64,000 nucleotides of DNA from Heterotrichella gracilis (GCA_032358255.1 JAULBX010008995.1:1-64000); one strand, 5' to 3'; positions 44,462-54,467 are shown, counted from the first letter of the stretch. Numbers and translations: made by a program. Notes: a model not told the origin generated them from the letters alone.

Positions 44462-47242
44462 ATGGCTATTAACATTAAGGAATTATTTAGAAGCGATCTG
44501 GATCCTAACAGTACACTATGGTGGTCTGAAGACAAGATAGATAAAGTTAACTACAATTTTGGTCTATTGTCTAACGGAGGAATGCCAGGACCTCAGGGTT
44601 CTATAGGGCCTGATGGAGATTTTGGTCCAATTGGAATAAAAGGACCTCGAGGATTTCAAGGAGATACTGGGTATCAGGGTCCTCAAGGAATCCAAGCTAC
44701 AAATGATTGGGTATATTATGCAGATACTGTAAGTAGTACTAGCTATTTATTTACTAAGAAGAACATTAATTCTACTTTAGAATATTCTCCAGTCGTAATG
44801 AGAATAGGTATTGATAAAAACGATATAAGATTTACTGACCCTAGTTCTTATTATGAGTATGTTGTTTTAGGAAATGTTAATAATTTAACAGATCCGAAAA
44901 CTACAAAAATTAATTTAAGACTTGCCGGTGATGGTAAAGTTTCAGACTATAAGTTAACTTTAGTTGATTCTATAGCAGAACTTCATATTGGTAAATTTGT
45001 TTCAGCGGACCCTGGATTTGAAATAATTTATCCTTCTGAAAATTTAAAATTGCGTTCAATAACAACGCAAAATGCAATCGCAACAGATGCTCATGAAATA
45101 AGTGATTCACTAATAAAAATAAATGCTAGACCTGCTCAAAATGGAGCTCCTACGGCTACAGCAACTCTTAGTAATGTTTCCGGAAAACATACTAGATCAA
45201 ACGATACTTTTAATTATAGTAAAGGTTCGCAAATCGATTATGTTTTAGTATCTGATGACTCATTAGGTACTTCAAATTGGAGAGACAAAAACTCGTTATT
45301 TGGAAGTTATCCAATAGGTTCTATTATTTCAATTAGAGAATCTGATTTTAATTCAACTAATTTCCATTTAAATGGGACAGAATATCAGACTGGATCTCCA
45401 CTTCCGGTTCTTAAAAATCTATTTGGTAGAGGAAAGGTAAACACCGATTTTTCTGGATGGTATTTGTGTAATGGAGAGTCTTGGGAAATTTCACCTGGCG
45501 TTAATAGCATCCTGACTCCTAATTTGAATTCTTTCAATTATAATATTGGTGCAAATGGAGGAGACCAAAATACAGTAGTTAATGGAGGAAGTAATGATAA
45601 AGTAATTGTTGGAGGTTATGATTTAAGCGTTGGGGCTACCTTTAATAGCTCTAATAATAGCTACGACGTTCAATTTACAAATACATGGAACGATAATAAC
45701 GGTGGAGATGCTACTATTGATATGGGAGCATCTACACCGACTGATTCATACGTAAGTAGAATGGTTCATATCGTTTACTTGGAAAATACTAATTTAACAT
45801 GGTCTAAGTCTAATGTAGCTCCGCCTGTAATAGTAACAAATCCTATTTCTTTAGGATATTCTTTATTAAATTCACCTTCACCTAGCGGTATTTGTGATGT
45901 ACAACTTTCATCAGCATATTCATGGAATGGAACATCTGGTAGTTGGGCAACATTTAACGTGTCAAGCGGCGGTGTTTATTTATATTCTCAAAATACTACT
46001 AATTTTGCGGCAACTGGTTATTATATAGATGTTGCTACTGGAATATGGAGATATTGGAATGCAACTACTCAGACTTTTTCTAGTCCTACAACGTGTGTTG
46101 CTAATATTTCTTTTAACGTAAATTTAGTTTCGTCGGATAGAGTTGATGGATATCTTAATGGTCCGGTAAGTCAATACACAATTCCATTACAATTTAAAAT
46201 AGATAATTCTGATTTTAAATTTGCAACAACCCTTAAATATGGTTTTAACAATGAAGTTGCTGTTGCTGGATGGTATCGAGATGTTGCAACAGGCAGAAGA
46301 AGATATTGGAATGGATCTTCGTTCCAAGGAGTTGGTTTTACAACTGATTATGTATATTCAGTGCGCGATGCAAACGGTAACTACACTGGATTTAATATGA
46401 TAACTAATATTAATAGCGCATGTGGTGCATCAAATACAAAATATGAATCTTATATTGATACTAATACTGAAATGACACTTGTTGATATTTCAAGTATTGT
46501 TGGATATGTTTTATGGGTACCTCAAAACTGGATAGGAATTCCAGGGGATCCTACACCTGCATTAGTTAATGTTATAAGTCAGAATGCGTTTTCAACATCA
46601 TCAACATGGAAGAGAGTATATCATAATGGAGATTTTGAAAGTGTAACATCTTCTATTAATCAAACAACAGGTGCTGTTAACTTCCCAGCTGATTGTTCTG
46701 CCCTATCACCAAGTACTGGAGGAACTAGTGGAACTGGAACTGGCGGAAGTGGATGTTTAATAGAAGGGACAGACATATCAATGAATGATGGTAGTTTCGT
46801 TAAAATAGAAGATTTAAAAATAGGAGATATTTTATCAAGTAAATTGATAGAAGGTATGCCAATCAAAGAGGATCAAACCCTTTTAGATTGGAGAAATCCC
46901 GGAAATATTAAATTACAAAAAGATTCGGTGGAATTAAAAAACATTAAAATGTTTAATGTAAATACTGTTTTATCATTTAATAATAAAACGATAGTTTCTT
47001 CAGAAGAACATTTACATGTTATTAAACAGGATGGTATTTGGAGAATTCTTCGAGGAGATAAAATTAAAATTGGAGATTATTTATTAGACCAAAACGGTAA
47101 AGAAATAGAAATAGAAATGATAGACATTTTTAAAGGAAAATTTAAAGTTTATAAATTAGACGTTGAAGAAAATGATTTATTTATCGCAAATGGAATATTA
47201 ACGCATAACTTAAAAACTATGGTCGCTATCGATGCTGAATAA
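44462..47242 (+). CDS. Collagen-like tail fibre with C-terminal Hint (intein-like) domain
   Basis: 926 residues. N-terminal attachment segment (KIDKVNYNFGLLSNGG), Gly-X-Y repeats ~38-72, a collar-like region (GWYLCNGESWEISPG near 337), a beta-rich receptor region, a Ser/Thr/Gly linker, then a Hint domain at 765-916. Cys765 (CLIEGTDISMNDGSFVKIEDL) is the expected nucleophile, SSEEHLHVI the block-B histidine region, and the domain ends GILTHN. Leu917 replaces the Cys/Ser/Thr needed for ordinary splicing, so self-cleavage as in bacterial intein-like domains is more likely. No homing endonuclease. Confidence 0.85.
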   Translation: MAINIKELFRSDLDPNSTLWWSEDKIDKVNYNFGLLSNGGMPGPQGSIGPDGDFGPIGIKGPRGFQGDTGYQGPQGIQATNDWVYYADTVSSTSYLFTKKNINSTLEYSPVVMRIGIDKNDIRFTDPSSYYEYVVLGNVNNLTDPKTTKINLRLAGDGKVSDYKLTLVDSIAELHIGKFVSADPGFEIIYPSENLKLRSITTQNAIATDAHEISDSLIKINARPAQNGAPTATATLSNVSGKHTRSNDTFNYSKGSQIDYVLVSDDSLGTSNWRDKNSLFGSYPIGSIISIRESDFNSTNFHLNGTEYQTGSPLPVLKNLFGRGKVNTDFSGWYLCNGESWEISPGVNSILTPNLNSFNYNIGANGGDQNTVVNGGSNDKVIVGGYDLSVGATFNSSNNSYDVQFTNTWNDNNGGDATIDMGASTPTDSYVSRMVHIVYLENTNLTWSKSNVAPPVIVTNPISLGYSLLNSPSPSGICDVQLSSAYSWNGTSGSWATFNVSSGGVYLYSQNTTNFAATGYYIDVATGIWRYWNATTQTFSSPTTCVANISFNVNLVSSDRVDGYLNGPVSQYTIPLQFKIDNSDFKFATTLKYGFNNEVAVAGWYRDVATGRRRYWNGSSFQGVGFTTDYVYSVRDANGNYTGFNMITNINSACGASNTKYESYIDTNTEMTLVDISSIVGYVLWVPQNWIGIPGDPTPALVNVISQNAFSTSSTWKRVYHNGDFESVTSSINQTTGAVNFPADCSALSPSTGGTSGTGTGGSGCLIEGTDISMNDGSFVKIEDLKIGDILSSKLIEGMPIKEDQTLLDWRNPGNIKLQKDSVELKNIKMFNVNTVLSFNNKTIVSSEEHLHVIKQDGIWRILRGDKIKIGDYLLDQNGKEIEIEMIDIFKGKFKVYKLDVEENDLFIANGILTHNLKTMVAIDAE

Positions 47243-47293
47243 ATAGTAATAATATAAAGAGAATATATACTCTATAAAATAAAGAAACAAGAG

Positions 47294-49723
47294 ATGATAA
47301 TAAATCTGAAACAGGTAAACCTTGCCGATAGCGACAATATAAAGCTTGACAAAATTAATTATAATTTTGATCAGTTAGTTGCTAATGGAGGAGGACCTCA
47401 AGGACCTACTGGAAGTAAAGGAGATACTGGAGCGCAAGGTGTTACAGGAGCTCAAGGTTTTCAAGGTTTTACTGGAGCTACAGGTCCTGTAGGACCTCAA
47501 GGTGCTAAAACATCAGCATATTGGAAAAATATACCGGGAATTCCAGGAAGTTTATCAGCAGATACTATAGTTCCTATTCATAATCCAGTAGGAACACCCT
47601 CTTTTCCGTTATCGCCACCTGTAGTTTCAGTTGGGTTTGTTAGCAGTGATTCACAATATAATACATCACAACCGGTTTCTGGAGGTGCTGTACCATATCA
47701 ATGGATTATTAATAGAAAAAGTCACTTTACGTCGAATTTAAGATTTACAAGTAGTGATGTTATAAGCAACTATGTTGATTTTAAAATAGAAAATGATATA
47801 GCAAATTCTGTTAATAGATTCATAATGAAATTTGGTAATCCAGTAGGATCATCTTTTATATGGTGGGCTCAAAATCACATATTTAAAAGTAATATCACTG
47901 GAAACACTTTATTAACCATCTCTGATTCTTCAATAGAGTATAACGTAGATACAGAATTTAATCGGCCTGTTACCGTAAAGGAACAGTTGATTATTGGCGT
48001 AAATTCTACAGTATATCCAAACAATCTTCCTGCGGTAGACAAGATTGCAGTTTCTGCAAATAATAATGGTACTGTTATATTTAAAAGTATTAAAGAACTT
48101 GGAGGAGTTGTTCCTTACGGTACAATAATTTCAATTCTTCCTTCTATTTTTTCAGATAGTTCAAAATTTATTACTGGAGAATCGGTAACTTTAGCAAATC
48201 CAACCGATTTATTAAAGATTAAAGTAGGTTCTGGTATTGGCGATTACGAAGGATGGTATGTTTGTAATGGTAAAACATGTAAAGGTACTGTAGATCATAT
48301 TGTGCCAGACTTAAATTCATTTTCATATACAATCGGAGATAATACAAGCAGTATAGATCCTAATAGTCAGGGTTCTAGAACAGTAACTAACCTGGAAACA
48401 CATATCATGGGAGGTGCTGATTTATCAATGACGGCGACTAATGTTGCTGTTGGAGTATATGGAGTTGGATCAACTAGTGTAACCACGCCTGTTAGCATAG
48501 ATACTACGTCAGGTGGAAATACTTATAAAATTAAAAGATTACCTCAAATAATTTATTTAGGAGAGGGAGGATGTTATTGGCAAGATGGTGGAATTGATCA
48601 AGCGCCTAGTGTGTTAAACACATTTTATATTGATGACTTAAATAATACAGCTTCTGGTTGTATTACAGTGTCGGAACCTAAAACATACACGCAAGGAGGT
48701 TCATATTCATTTACTAAAATAATAACGGTTCCATCAGGATATTATTTTAATTCTAATGTAACATCAGGCGCTTTTACATCAACATTACAGGGATACTCAG
48801 TAACTAATGTAACAATGGGAGGTGGCACATATCCTTCTACTATTACAATAGAAATTACAGTGGGTTCACAGGCAAATGCAAACACTGATAGATATATTAC
48901 ATGGAATAGTTCTTCGGTTGTTGCAGTTATTCCAGTCGCTCAACATTATTATTTATTAGCGCCTCCTGGAGATTCAGCGATATTAGATGATGGTACTGAT
49001 GGTACTTTAAATAGTACTAAAACCACAAGTCAATTAATAGGATCGACATATTCGTTCCCTGTCACAATAACTGCTAACAGTGGTTATTATTTTACACAAA
49101 GTGAAGTTAATGGTTTAAGTCTTAATGTAAGTGCGGGAAATACACCTTCTAGAATTCAATTAAGTAACAAAGTTTTAGTAAATCCTACAACAGTTACTGC
49201 AACTATTACAGATACTAGTTTTCCTAGTGGTGGTGGAACAACGACAATATATTGGAACGGTGGTGCCATATTGCAGCCGTTTGTAACGTTTGAATCAAAT
49301 ATATCTGGTAGTAATACTGCTACTCTAACACCAAATACTTCAGGATATAATGGAGCCCCTACATCAGCATCTAATAATAGTGTTAATATTATTAGAATTA
49401 ACGGATCTTCTAATCGATATTTGCATCTAAATTTATCAGTTACTGGGCCTACGGGTACTGGAAGTGGTTCATTATCTATCACTCCTTCGGGAGCTAATCC
49501 AGGGTCAATCATAAGTGGAAACATGCTATCTGTAAGTACCCCGACGTATAATACGGTTTCTTCAGGTGGAAGTTATTATTTGACGCCAGGAACATACCAA
49601 ATTTCTTTAGGTGCTAGTATTTCTGGAGTTAATAACGGTAATTCGTATACTTTTTCGAGTGCAACTGTTCGATATTCAACTTCATTAGCAAATAATAATC
49701 CATGGGAGCTAGCTTCGTACTAA
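47294..49723 (+). CDS. Second collagen-like tail fibre with collar-like domain
   Basis: 809 residues. The N-terminus (IKLDKINYNFDQLVANGG) matches that of the 44462 gene, then Gly-X-Y repeats at ~36-74. A collar-like segment GWYVCNGKTCKGTVDHIVP near 316 has the same C-N-G pattern. The C-terminal half is Ser/Thr/Asn-rich repeating beta strands, probably receptor binding. No Hint or S74 domain is visible. The two genes look like diverged duplicates exchanging tips. Confidence 0.85.
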   Translation: MIINLKQVNLADSDNIKLDKINYNFDQLVANGGGPQGPTGSKGDTGAQGVTGAQGFQGFTGATGPVGPQGAKTSAYWKNIPGIPGSLSADTIVPIHNPVGTPSFPLSPPVVSVGFVSSDSQYNTSQPVSGGAVPYQWIINRKSHFTSNLRFTSSDVISNYVDFKIENDIANSVNRFIMKFGNPVGSSFIWWAQNHIFKSNITGNTLLTISDSSIEYNVDTEFNRPVTVKEQLIIGVNSTVYPNNLPAVDKIAVSANNNGTVIFKSIKELGGVVPYGTIISILPSIFSDSSKFITGESVTLANPTDLLKIKVGSGIGDYEGWYVCNGKTCKGTVDHIVPDLNSFSYTIGDNTSSIDPNSQGSRTVTNLETHIMGGADLSMTATNVAVGVYGVGSTSVTTPVSIDTTSGGNTYKIKRLPQIIYLGEGGCYWQDGGIDQAPSVLNTFYIDDLNNTASGCITVSEPKTYTQGGSYSFTKIITVPSGYYFNSNVTSGAFTSTLQGYSVTNVTMGGGTYPSTITIEITVGSQANANTDRYITWNSSSVVAVIPVAQHYYLLAPPGDSAILDDGTDGTLNSTKTTSQLIGSTYSFPVTITANSGYYFTQSEVNGLSLNVSAGNTPSRIQLSNKVLVNPTTVTATITDTSFPSGGGTTTIYWNGGAILQPFVTFESNISGSNTATLTPNTSGYNGAPTSASNNSVNIIRINGSSNRYLHLNLSVTGPTGTGSGSLSITPSGANPGSIISGNMLSVSTPTYNTVSSGGSYYLTPGTYQISLGASISGVNNGNSYTFSSATVRYSTSLANNNPWELASY

Positions 49724-49735
49724 ACTTAATTTAAA

Positions 49736-50566
49736 ATGAATAAATACATAAAATATTATCAGACCCTAAAGTCTAAAATTTCAAGAACAACCCTAATTTT
49801 TATTGGGGTTGTTATTCTTATTTTATTATTATTGCAACAATGTAACTCAAATGCTTCTCTTAAAAGAGAAATCAAACAGGTTCAAATGGTCGCAGACAGG
49901 GAACTTAATAATTACAAAGCAGGTCAAGATACTATTAGAATTGAAAGAAATAAAAATGGAGAACTAGTTGCACAGAAATTAGCATACGAATTCGATATTA
50001 ATTCCTTAACTGATTCTAATAAAAAGGCAATTACAGATTATCAAAGAGCACTAAATTTAACGAAAGACATTAAGAATATTAATTCACTACTAAGAACTGA
50101 GATTAGAGTTAAAGATTCAATCATTAATTCAAAAGGTACTGTAATTACATTAACTGATTCTACATCAACAATTAAATTCGATGATGTAAAAAATTGGGAT
50201 AAATATAACTGGAGAAGATTCAATGGAACCCTAGATGTTTTAAGAAACAAGAAAACAAATAGTCTTTCAGTTACTTCTAGTCGATTCGATTTCGAACAAG
50301 GTATCGAATTAAAAGCCGCAATCTTAAATGAAAACGGAGTTAACTCACTAAAGATAACAACACCTTACCCTGGAATTGAATTTACAAATATTGAAAATAT
50401 TAATTTAGTTAACGATAAACTAAATCAAAAAAATGAAAAGAAAGCTGGATTTTCTATTGGAATCGGCGCTGGATATGGAATTAATTTAACACCAAATAGC
50501 GTAATAACAGTAGGACCTCAAATTGGAATTGGATTATATTGGTCCCCAAAATGGCTTAGATTTTAA
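49736..50566 (+). CDS. Single-pass membrane protein with periplasmic coil, spanin candidate
   Basis: 276 residues: cytoplasmic basic N-terminus, one membrane segment at ~18-34 (TTLIFIGVVILILLLLQQC), a long Lys/Asp/Asn helical region (~40-150) and a C-terminal part ending in beta strands with a terminal Phe (GAGYGINLTPNSV, GIGLYWSPKWLRF), like an outer-membrane strand. This topology fits a protein bridging inner and outer membranes at lysis; DUF6808-like proteins in Bacteroidota phages look similar. No lysin or holin lies beside it, so the role is inferred. Confidence 0.6.
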   Translation: MNKYIKYYQTLKSKISRTTLIFIGVVILILLLLQQCNSNASLKREIKQVQMVADRELNNYKAGQDTIRIERNKNGELVAQKLAYEFDINSLTDSNKKAITDYQRALNLTKDIKNINSLLRTEIRVKDSIINSKGTVITLTDSTSTIKFDDVKNWDKYNWRRFNGTLDVLRNKKTNSLSVTSSRFDFEQGIELKAAILNENGVNSLKITTPYPGIEFTNIENINLVNDKLNQKNEKKAGFSIGIGAGYGINLTPNSVITVGPQIGIGLYWSPKWLRF

Positions 50567-50580
50567 AAAATTATAAAGAA

Positions 50581-52644
50581 ATGGCAAAATCATCAAGATT
50601 CCTAAGAATAGACGATGACGTTCTAATGGAATTCATCTATCACGATCAATCAAATGTAGATTTGGTAAAGATCGAAAATGATAATAATGGAAGTCAACTT
50701 AAGTATTTGAATACTGTTGACGGTGATGATAGTGCTTCTAGATTTTTAATTCACGAACTTGGAGCTGATGTTGTAGAATTTACAGTGACAACTTCAAATG
50801 GATACGTTGTTATAAATAACTTTGCAAGTAGACAATTATTACTAGCAAACGGAAAAACATATAAATTCGACTTAACAGATTCTAGTATTAATAATCCTGC
50901 TGGATTTAATATTCCAAATGGGAATGGATATTTAGTAGGACAAATTTATATTTATACACCAACTACTAACGGTAAATATTCATATGAATATTCAAACCTT
51001 ACAGGTACTGCATTTATTGGAGGTCAAATTGAAGTTTCAAATAGAGCAAACTCTTTATTTTCTGTTCCATTAGCTGAAACTGGTAATGACATTAAAACAG
51101 GCGCTGGAGAAATTGGAAGATATTATGCAGTTCCTGCTGGTATTGAAGGTACTATGGCCCTTCTTGCAAATGGTTTAAATTACTTAGATTCTACAGAATG
51201 GGAAGGTACAAATACTTCTGGACTTACAGTTGTTTCAACCAATGATGTTCAAGCAGTATGGTATGACACTATAAAATTACACTTAAGAACTGGATATTCT
51301 TTTAGCGGAAGAGGATATGATGGATTCTTGTTTCAAACTAAAATTAAAAGAAATTCTGGGGTTTATAACTATTTTAACTCGACAGTTTACTTAAATAGTT
51401 CAAGCTTTGAAATTCAAAATCCAAATCCTTTCATATTAGGAGAAACATCATATTCAAAATATATTGAAATTAAAGTACCATCGTTAGTTCAAATGTTTTC
51501 GACAAATACTAACGAAGAATTTAAAGATACATTCTTTGGAATTCAAGGAACTTCAGATTCGATTTCTAGTTCAATAAATTATGAATTTGATTTTAAATTA
51601 ATTAGCAGTGTTTTTACTGATAATGGATACGAATATATTAAATTAGGAGAGGGAAAATCAGTAGTACTTCCAAGAGAAGATGAATTCGTCGACCTATCAG
51701 TTAATATAGAACATGCAACTGATGGAGATTACTTCAATATCTTTGGAACTAAGGATGGATCAATTGCTGGATTTGAAAACTATATTAATAGTAGAATGCA
51801 AACTTCCGGAGATGATTTAACAGTTTTCTATGAAGTTCAAGTAAGCGAACAGTTGGGTCTTAATTATATTAATACTTTTACAAACACGTTTACACAAACT
51901 GCTGAATTTGATAAACCAATCGTATTCAGACCCGTGATTATGAACTCTTCGATTTCAAGTAACTTTTTATTAAGTGTTAATATGAGAGTTTACAATGAAA
52001 CCGATAATACTCAAATTGTAAAAACAGCATCTTTAATATATGGACAACCAAAAAAATATGGTAAGAAATTATTAAAGTTAAACTTAAATTCTAATTTCTC
52101 ACCAACTGTAGTTTATAATACTCTACCGAATACTAGTGTTAATAGAGAACTTAATGCATTTGTTAACTCAATTAGGCCGACTGTAGGAGAAACTAAATAT
52201 GTTCCTGTTGCTCTTGATACTTATGGTATTATGGCTGGAAGTACTGGAGTTACCGTCGATGGAGCAAATACAAATTCAACTAACGGATTTATTTACGAAA
52301 AAGAGGGAATTGGAACTATCAATCTTTCAAAAGTTTCAGATAACTTTGTTAAATTTAAAGTTGTTCAACCTGACGGAGATACATTAAAGTCGATCAGTTT
52401 GGTAAACGCTGAAGATATGGTTCTAATTATTAAAAGTGGGGCTATTGAACAAAGAATCTCACATGACCCTGGATTTCCAGGAGTTGATATGGGAGCTGGA
52501 GAAGTTTTCTTTAAAATACCAAAAGCAGTTGCAGTTAGATTTGATCAGTCAGATGCTAATCAATACGCAGATAAATTTTATATCAATATTAAAAACGGAA
52601 GTACAGAATCATTATTGTACTTTGGAAATGTTAACATCATATAA
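50581..52644 (+). CDS. Virion structural protein, unknown
   Basis: 687 residues, beta-rich, Asn/Ser/Thr-rich, with an N-terminus SSRFLRIDDDVLMEFIYHDQ and repeated Ig-like stretches (YIEIKVPSLVQMFS, FIGGQIEVSNRANS). No membrane or enzyme motif. It overlaps the next, tube-like, gene by 1 base, so a tail role is likely. Confidence 0.6.
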   Translation: MAKSSRFLRIDDDVLMEFIYHDQSNVDLVKIENDNNGSQLKYLNTVDGDDSASRFLIHELGADVVEFTVTTSNGYVVINNFASRQLLLANGKTYKFDLTDSSINNPAGFNIPNGNGYLVGQIYIYTPTTNGKYSYEYSNLTGTAFIGGQIEVSNRANSLFSVPLAETGNDIKTGAGEIGRYYAVPAGIEGTMALLANGLNYLDSTEWEGTNTSGLTVVSTNDVQAVWYDTIKLHLRTGYSFSGRGYDGFLFQTKIKRNSGVYNYFNSTVYLNSSSFEIQNPNPFILGETSYSKYIEIKVPSLVQMFSTNTNEEFKDTFFGIQGTSDSISSSINYEFDFKLISSVFTDNGYEYIKLGEGKSVVLPREDEFVDLSVNIEHATDGDYFNIFGTKDGSIAGFENYINSRMQTSGDDLTVFYEVQVSEQLGLNYINTFTNTFTQTAEFDKPIVFRPVIMNSSISSNFLLSVNMRVYNETDNTQIVKTASLIYGQPKKYGKKLLKLNLNSNFSPTVVYNTLPNTSVNRELNAFVNSIRPTVGETKYVPVALDTYGIMAGSTGVTVDGANTNSTNGFIYEKEGIGTINLSKVSDNFVKFKVVQPDGDTLKSISLVNAEDMVLIIKSGAIEQRISHDPGFPGVDMGAGEVFFKIPKAVAVRFDQSDANQYADKFYINIKNGSTESLLYFGNVNII

Positions 52645-53195
52645 TGATTCTAAATAGTAGAAATAATTTATTCAACTTTAAATTCCCAAGGACTTTTATT
52701 CCTAAGGAAGTTGCTGACAAGTATCGTAAGTATTTGAATAGAATGCCAGGTAATTTAATTACTGAGCCAATTGATTTTGTTAACTACTCAATTCAAGGTG
52801 TAAATATGCCAGGAGTTTCATTTGATCCGATTCAGGTTTCACCAAATGATGGTACAATAACATATCATAGAGGTTCTATTCCAATACAAAATACAATTGA
52901 TCGTCAGTTTAAAGTTACAATGCAACTTTTAGATGGTTACATTAATTATTGGATCCTACAAGATACTCTTTTGTATTATTATTCAAAGGCAGTTAAAGAG
53001 CCCTGGATAAACGATATTAAATTGCAAATCATGGATGCTGAAGGAATTCATATCATCAGCGCTGTATTTGAAAAACCAATTATGAATTCGATATCAGAAC
53101 TTGATTTGAATATGAGTTCTAACGTAGCTGAATTTACAACATTTGATGTTAACTTCTATTATAATAAATTTAATATAGCATTAGAAATAGATTAA
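52644..53195 (+). CDS. Tail tube-like protein (gp19/gp54-type fold, putative)
   Basis: 183 residues. Pattern NYSIQGVNMPGVSFDPIQ, then FKVTMQLLDGYINYWILQD, then LQIMDAEGIHIISAVFEKP and a final FTTFDVNFYYNKFNI is the strand order of contractile tail tube proteins, including the terminal aromatic strand. Length is close to T4 gp19. A tube terminator or initiator is the alternative. Confidence 0.65.
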   Translation: MILNSRNNLFNFKFPRTFIPKEVADKYRKYLNRMPGNLITEPIDFVNYSIQGVNMPGVSFDPIQVSPNDGTITYHRGSIPIQNTIDRQFKVTMQLLDGYINYWILQDTLLYYYSKAVKEPWINDIKLQIMDAEGIHIISAVFEKPIMNSISELDLNMSSNVAEFTTFDVNFYYNKFNIALEID

Positions 53196-53208
53196 GATAT
53201 ATAAGTAT

Positions 53209-53571
53209 ATGAAAACATTTTTAGATTATATGGCTGAAGAGAATATTACTCCAGTCGAATTACAGATATTAAATGAGTCTCTTCAAACCGAATGGACTGA
53301 AGAACTTGAGGCTAAAGTTGATGCAGCATTAGATGAATTCTCTAAAACCTATAAAAATGAAGATGGAACTTACAATGTTCAAAGATTCAATGAAGAGATT
53401 ACTAATGAAGGTATTTTAGGAAGTATCTTTGGTGGACTTGCAGGTTTTGCTCTTGGTAAAACTATCGGTAAAACTGTTGCAAATATCTTAGGAATCCAAA
53501 GTGGCGTAATGTACGACATGTTAACTTCAAGATTAGTTGGTGCCGCTCTTGGTGCTTCTCTTGGTAAATAA
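53209..53571 (+). CDS. Packaged glycine-zipper membrane-active protein candidate
   Basis: 120 residues. The N-terminus MKTFLDYMAEE closely resembles the T4 targeting peptide MKTYQEFIAEA, and LQILNE offers a second L-x-E type cut. The C-terminal half is a glycine zipper (ILGSIFGGLAGFALGKTIGK and VGAALGASLGK), which inserts in membranes. Possibly stored in the head and released to open the inner membrane during DNA entry; inference. Confidence 0.65.
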   Translation: MKTFLDYMAEENITPVELQILNESLQTEWTEELEAKVDAALDEFSKTYKNEDGTYNVQRFNEEITNEGILGSIFGGLAGFALGKTIGKTVANILGIQSGVMYDMLTSRLVGAALGASLGK

Positions 53572-53578
53572 TTTCTAA

Positions 53579-54235
53579 ATGAATTTCGTAACAATTGACT
53601 TTTCTTTAAATTCTCCAGGTATTTGTATCTTTTCAGATAACAAGTACAATTTTATTGGGTATTTAAAACCAAATTCTGGAACTAAAGCAGAACAAAAGAT
53701 TCAAGAGGAATTAAATCTACTCGAAGATACACAGATCTCTCATCAACCAGACTGGACTAATAACGAAGCTTACTCAAAGAGCGAAATGATTAAGATCCAA
53801 AGACACACTCAAACCGCAAACGATATCATTAATATGATTATTGAAATTGCAGGCAATGAAACTCCTTTTGTGATTGCTTTTGAAGGTTCTTCTTATGGTT
53901 CTTCTGCTGGAACTAACAATATTATTGACATGGCTGCTGGTGCCGCAATCTTAAAGATGGAAATGATGTCGAGGCTTGAAGTCTTAGACATGATGACAAT
54001 TGCTCCTTCGACAATTAAGAAACATGCTGGAAAAGGTAACATGAAAAAGGACGAGCTGTGGGTTAAATTCCTGGAAAATATTCTTAATGATTCTTCGTTG
54101 GAAAACTCGTCACTGCTTAGATTCTGTCAAAACGAAATCGGTTCGGTTAAAAAAGTCCCGAAACCTCTTGATGACTTAGTGGACGCTTACTTTTTAAATC
54201 ATTTAGCCAGAAGTTTATTTTACCCAGAGGCTTAA
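53579..54235 (+). CDS. RuvC-like Holliday junction nuclease
   Basis: 218 residues with an RNase H-like fold: Asp7 in TIDFSLNSPGICIFS, Glu101 in FVIAFEGSSYGSSAG, and a late KPLDDLVDAYFLNHLA supplying the final aspartates. APSTIKKHAGKGNMKKDELW matches the lysine-rich loop of RuvC and related phage resolvases. Likely cuts branched DNA before packaging, the job of gp49 in T4. First gene of a recombination cluster. Confidence 0.8.
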   Translation: MNFVTIDFSLNSPGICIFSDNKYNFIGYLKPNSGTKAEQKIQEELNLLEDTQISHQPDWTNNEAYSKSEMIKIQRHTQTANDIINMIIEIAGNETPFVIAFEGSSYGSSAGTNNIIDMAAGAAILKMEMMSRLEVLDMMTIAPSTIKKHAGKGNMKKDELWVKFLENILNDSSLENSSLLRFCQNEIGSVKKVPKPLDDLVDAYFLNHLARSLFYPEA

Positions 54236-54467
54236 AGACTTTAGTTATATTCACTATGTGAGATTTTGTTTCAAAAGTACTTAAAAATATTTTATAAACA
54301 AAAAAGAGAGTCTTCAGGTGTCACATCTCCCAAATAAAAAAGATATATATTATTATAGAAAGTGAAACAAAATATTCATTCTCTATATAACTATCATAAG
54401 TTAATTAAAGGGCCCTTAAAAACTTAGAACAATTAAAGTATTAACAAAAATTAAAGCAATTAAAGAC
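54236..54467 (+). promoter_or_regulatory. Long structured leader of the SSB gene
   Basis: 232 bases without a gene. Contains ATTTTGTTTCA (54263-54273) complementary to TGAAACAAAAT (54363-54373), a promoter-like GATATATATTATTATAG at 54342-54358, and AAGGGCCCTT at 54408-54417. T4 gene 32 is translationally repressed by its own product through a leader pseudoknot, so a similar control is possible. No clear terminator for the RuvC-like gene was found. Confidence 0.5.

Noticed and set aside
46754-47242. Ordinary protein-splicing intein
   Set aside because: The +1 residue is Leu and only 10 residues follow, so normal splicing is unlikely; a Hint-type cleavage domain fits better.
44462-49723. Diversity-generating retroelement acting on fibre genes
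   Set aside because: No reverse transcriptase or template repeat was seen in the window.
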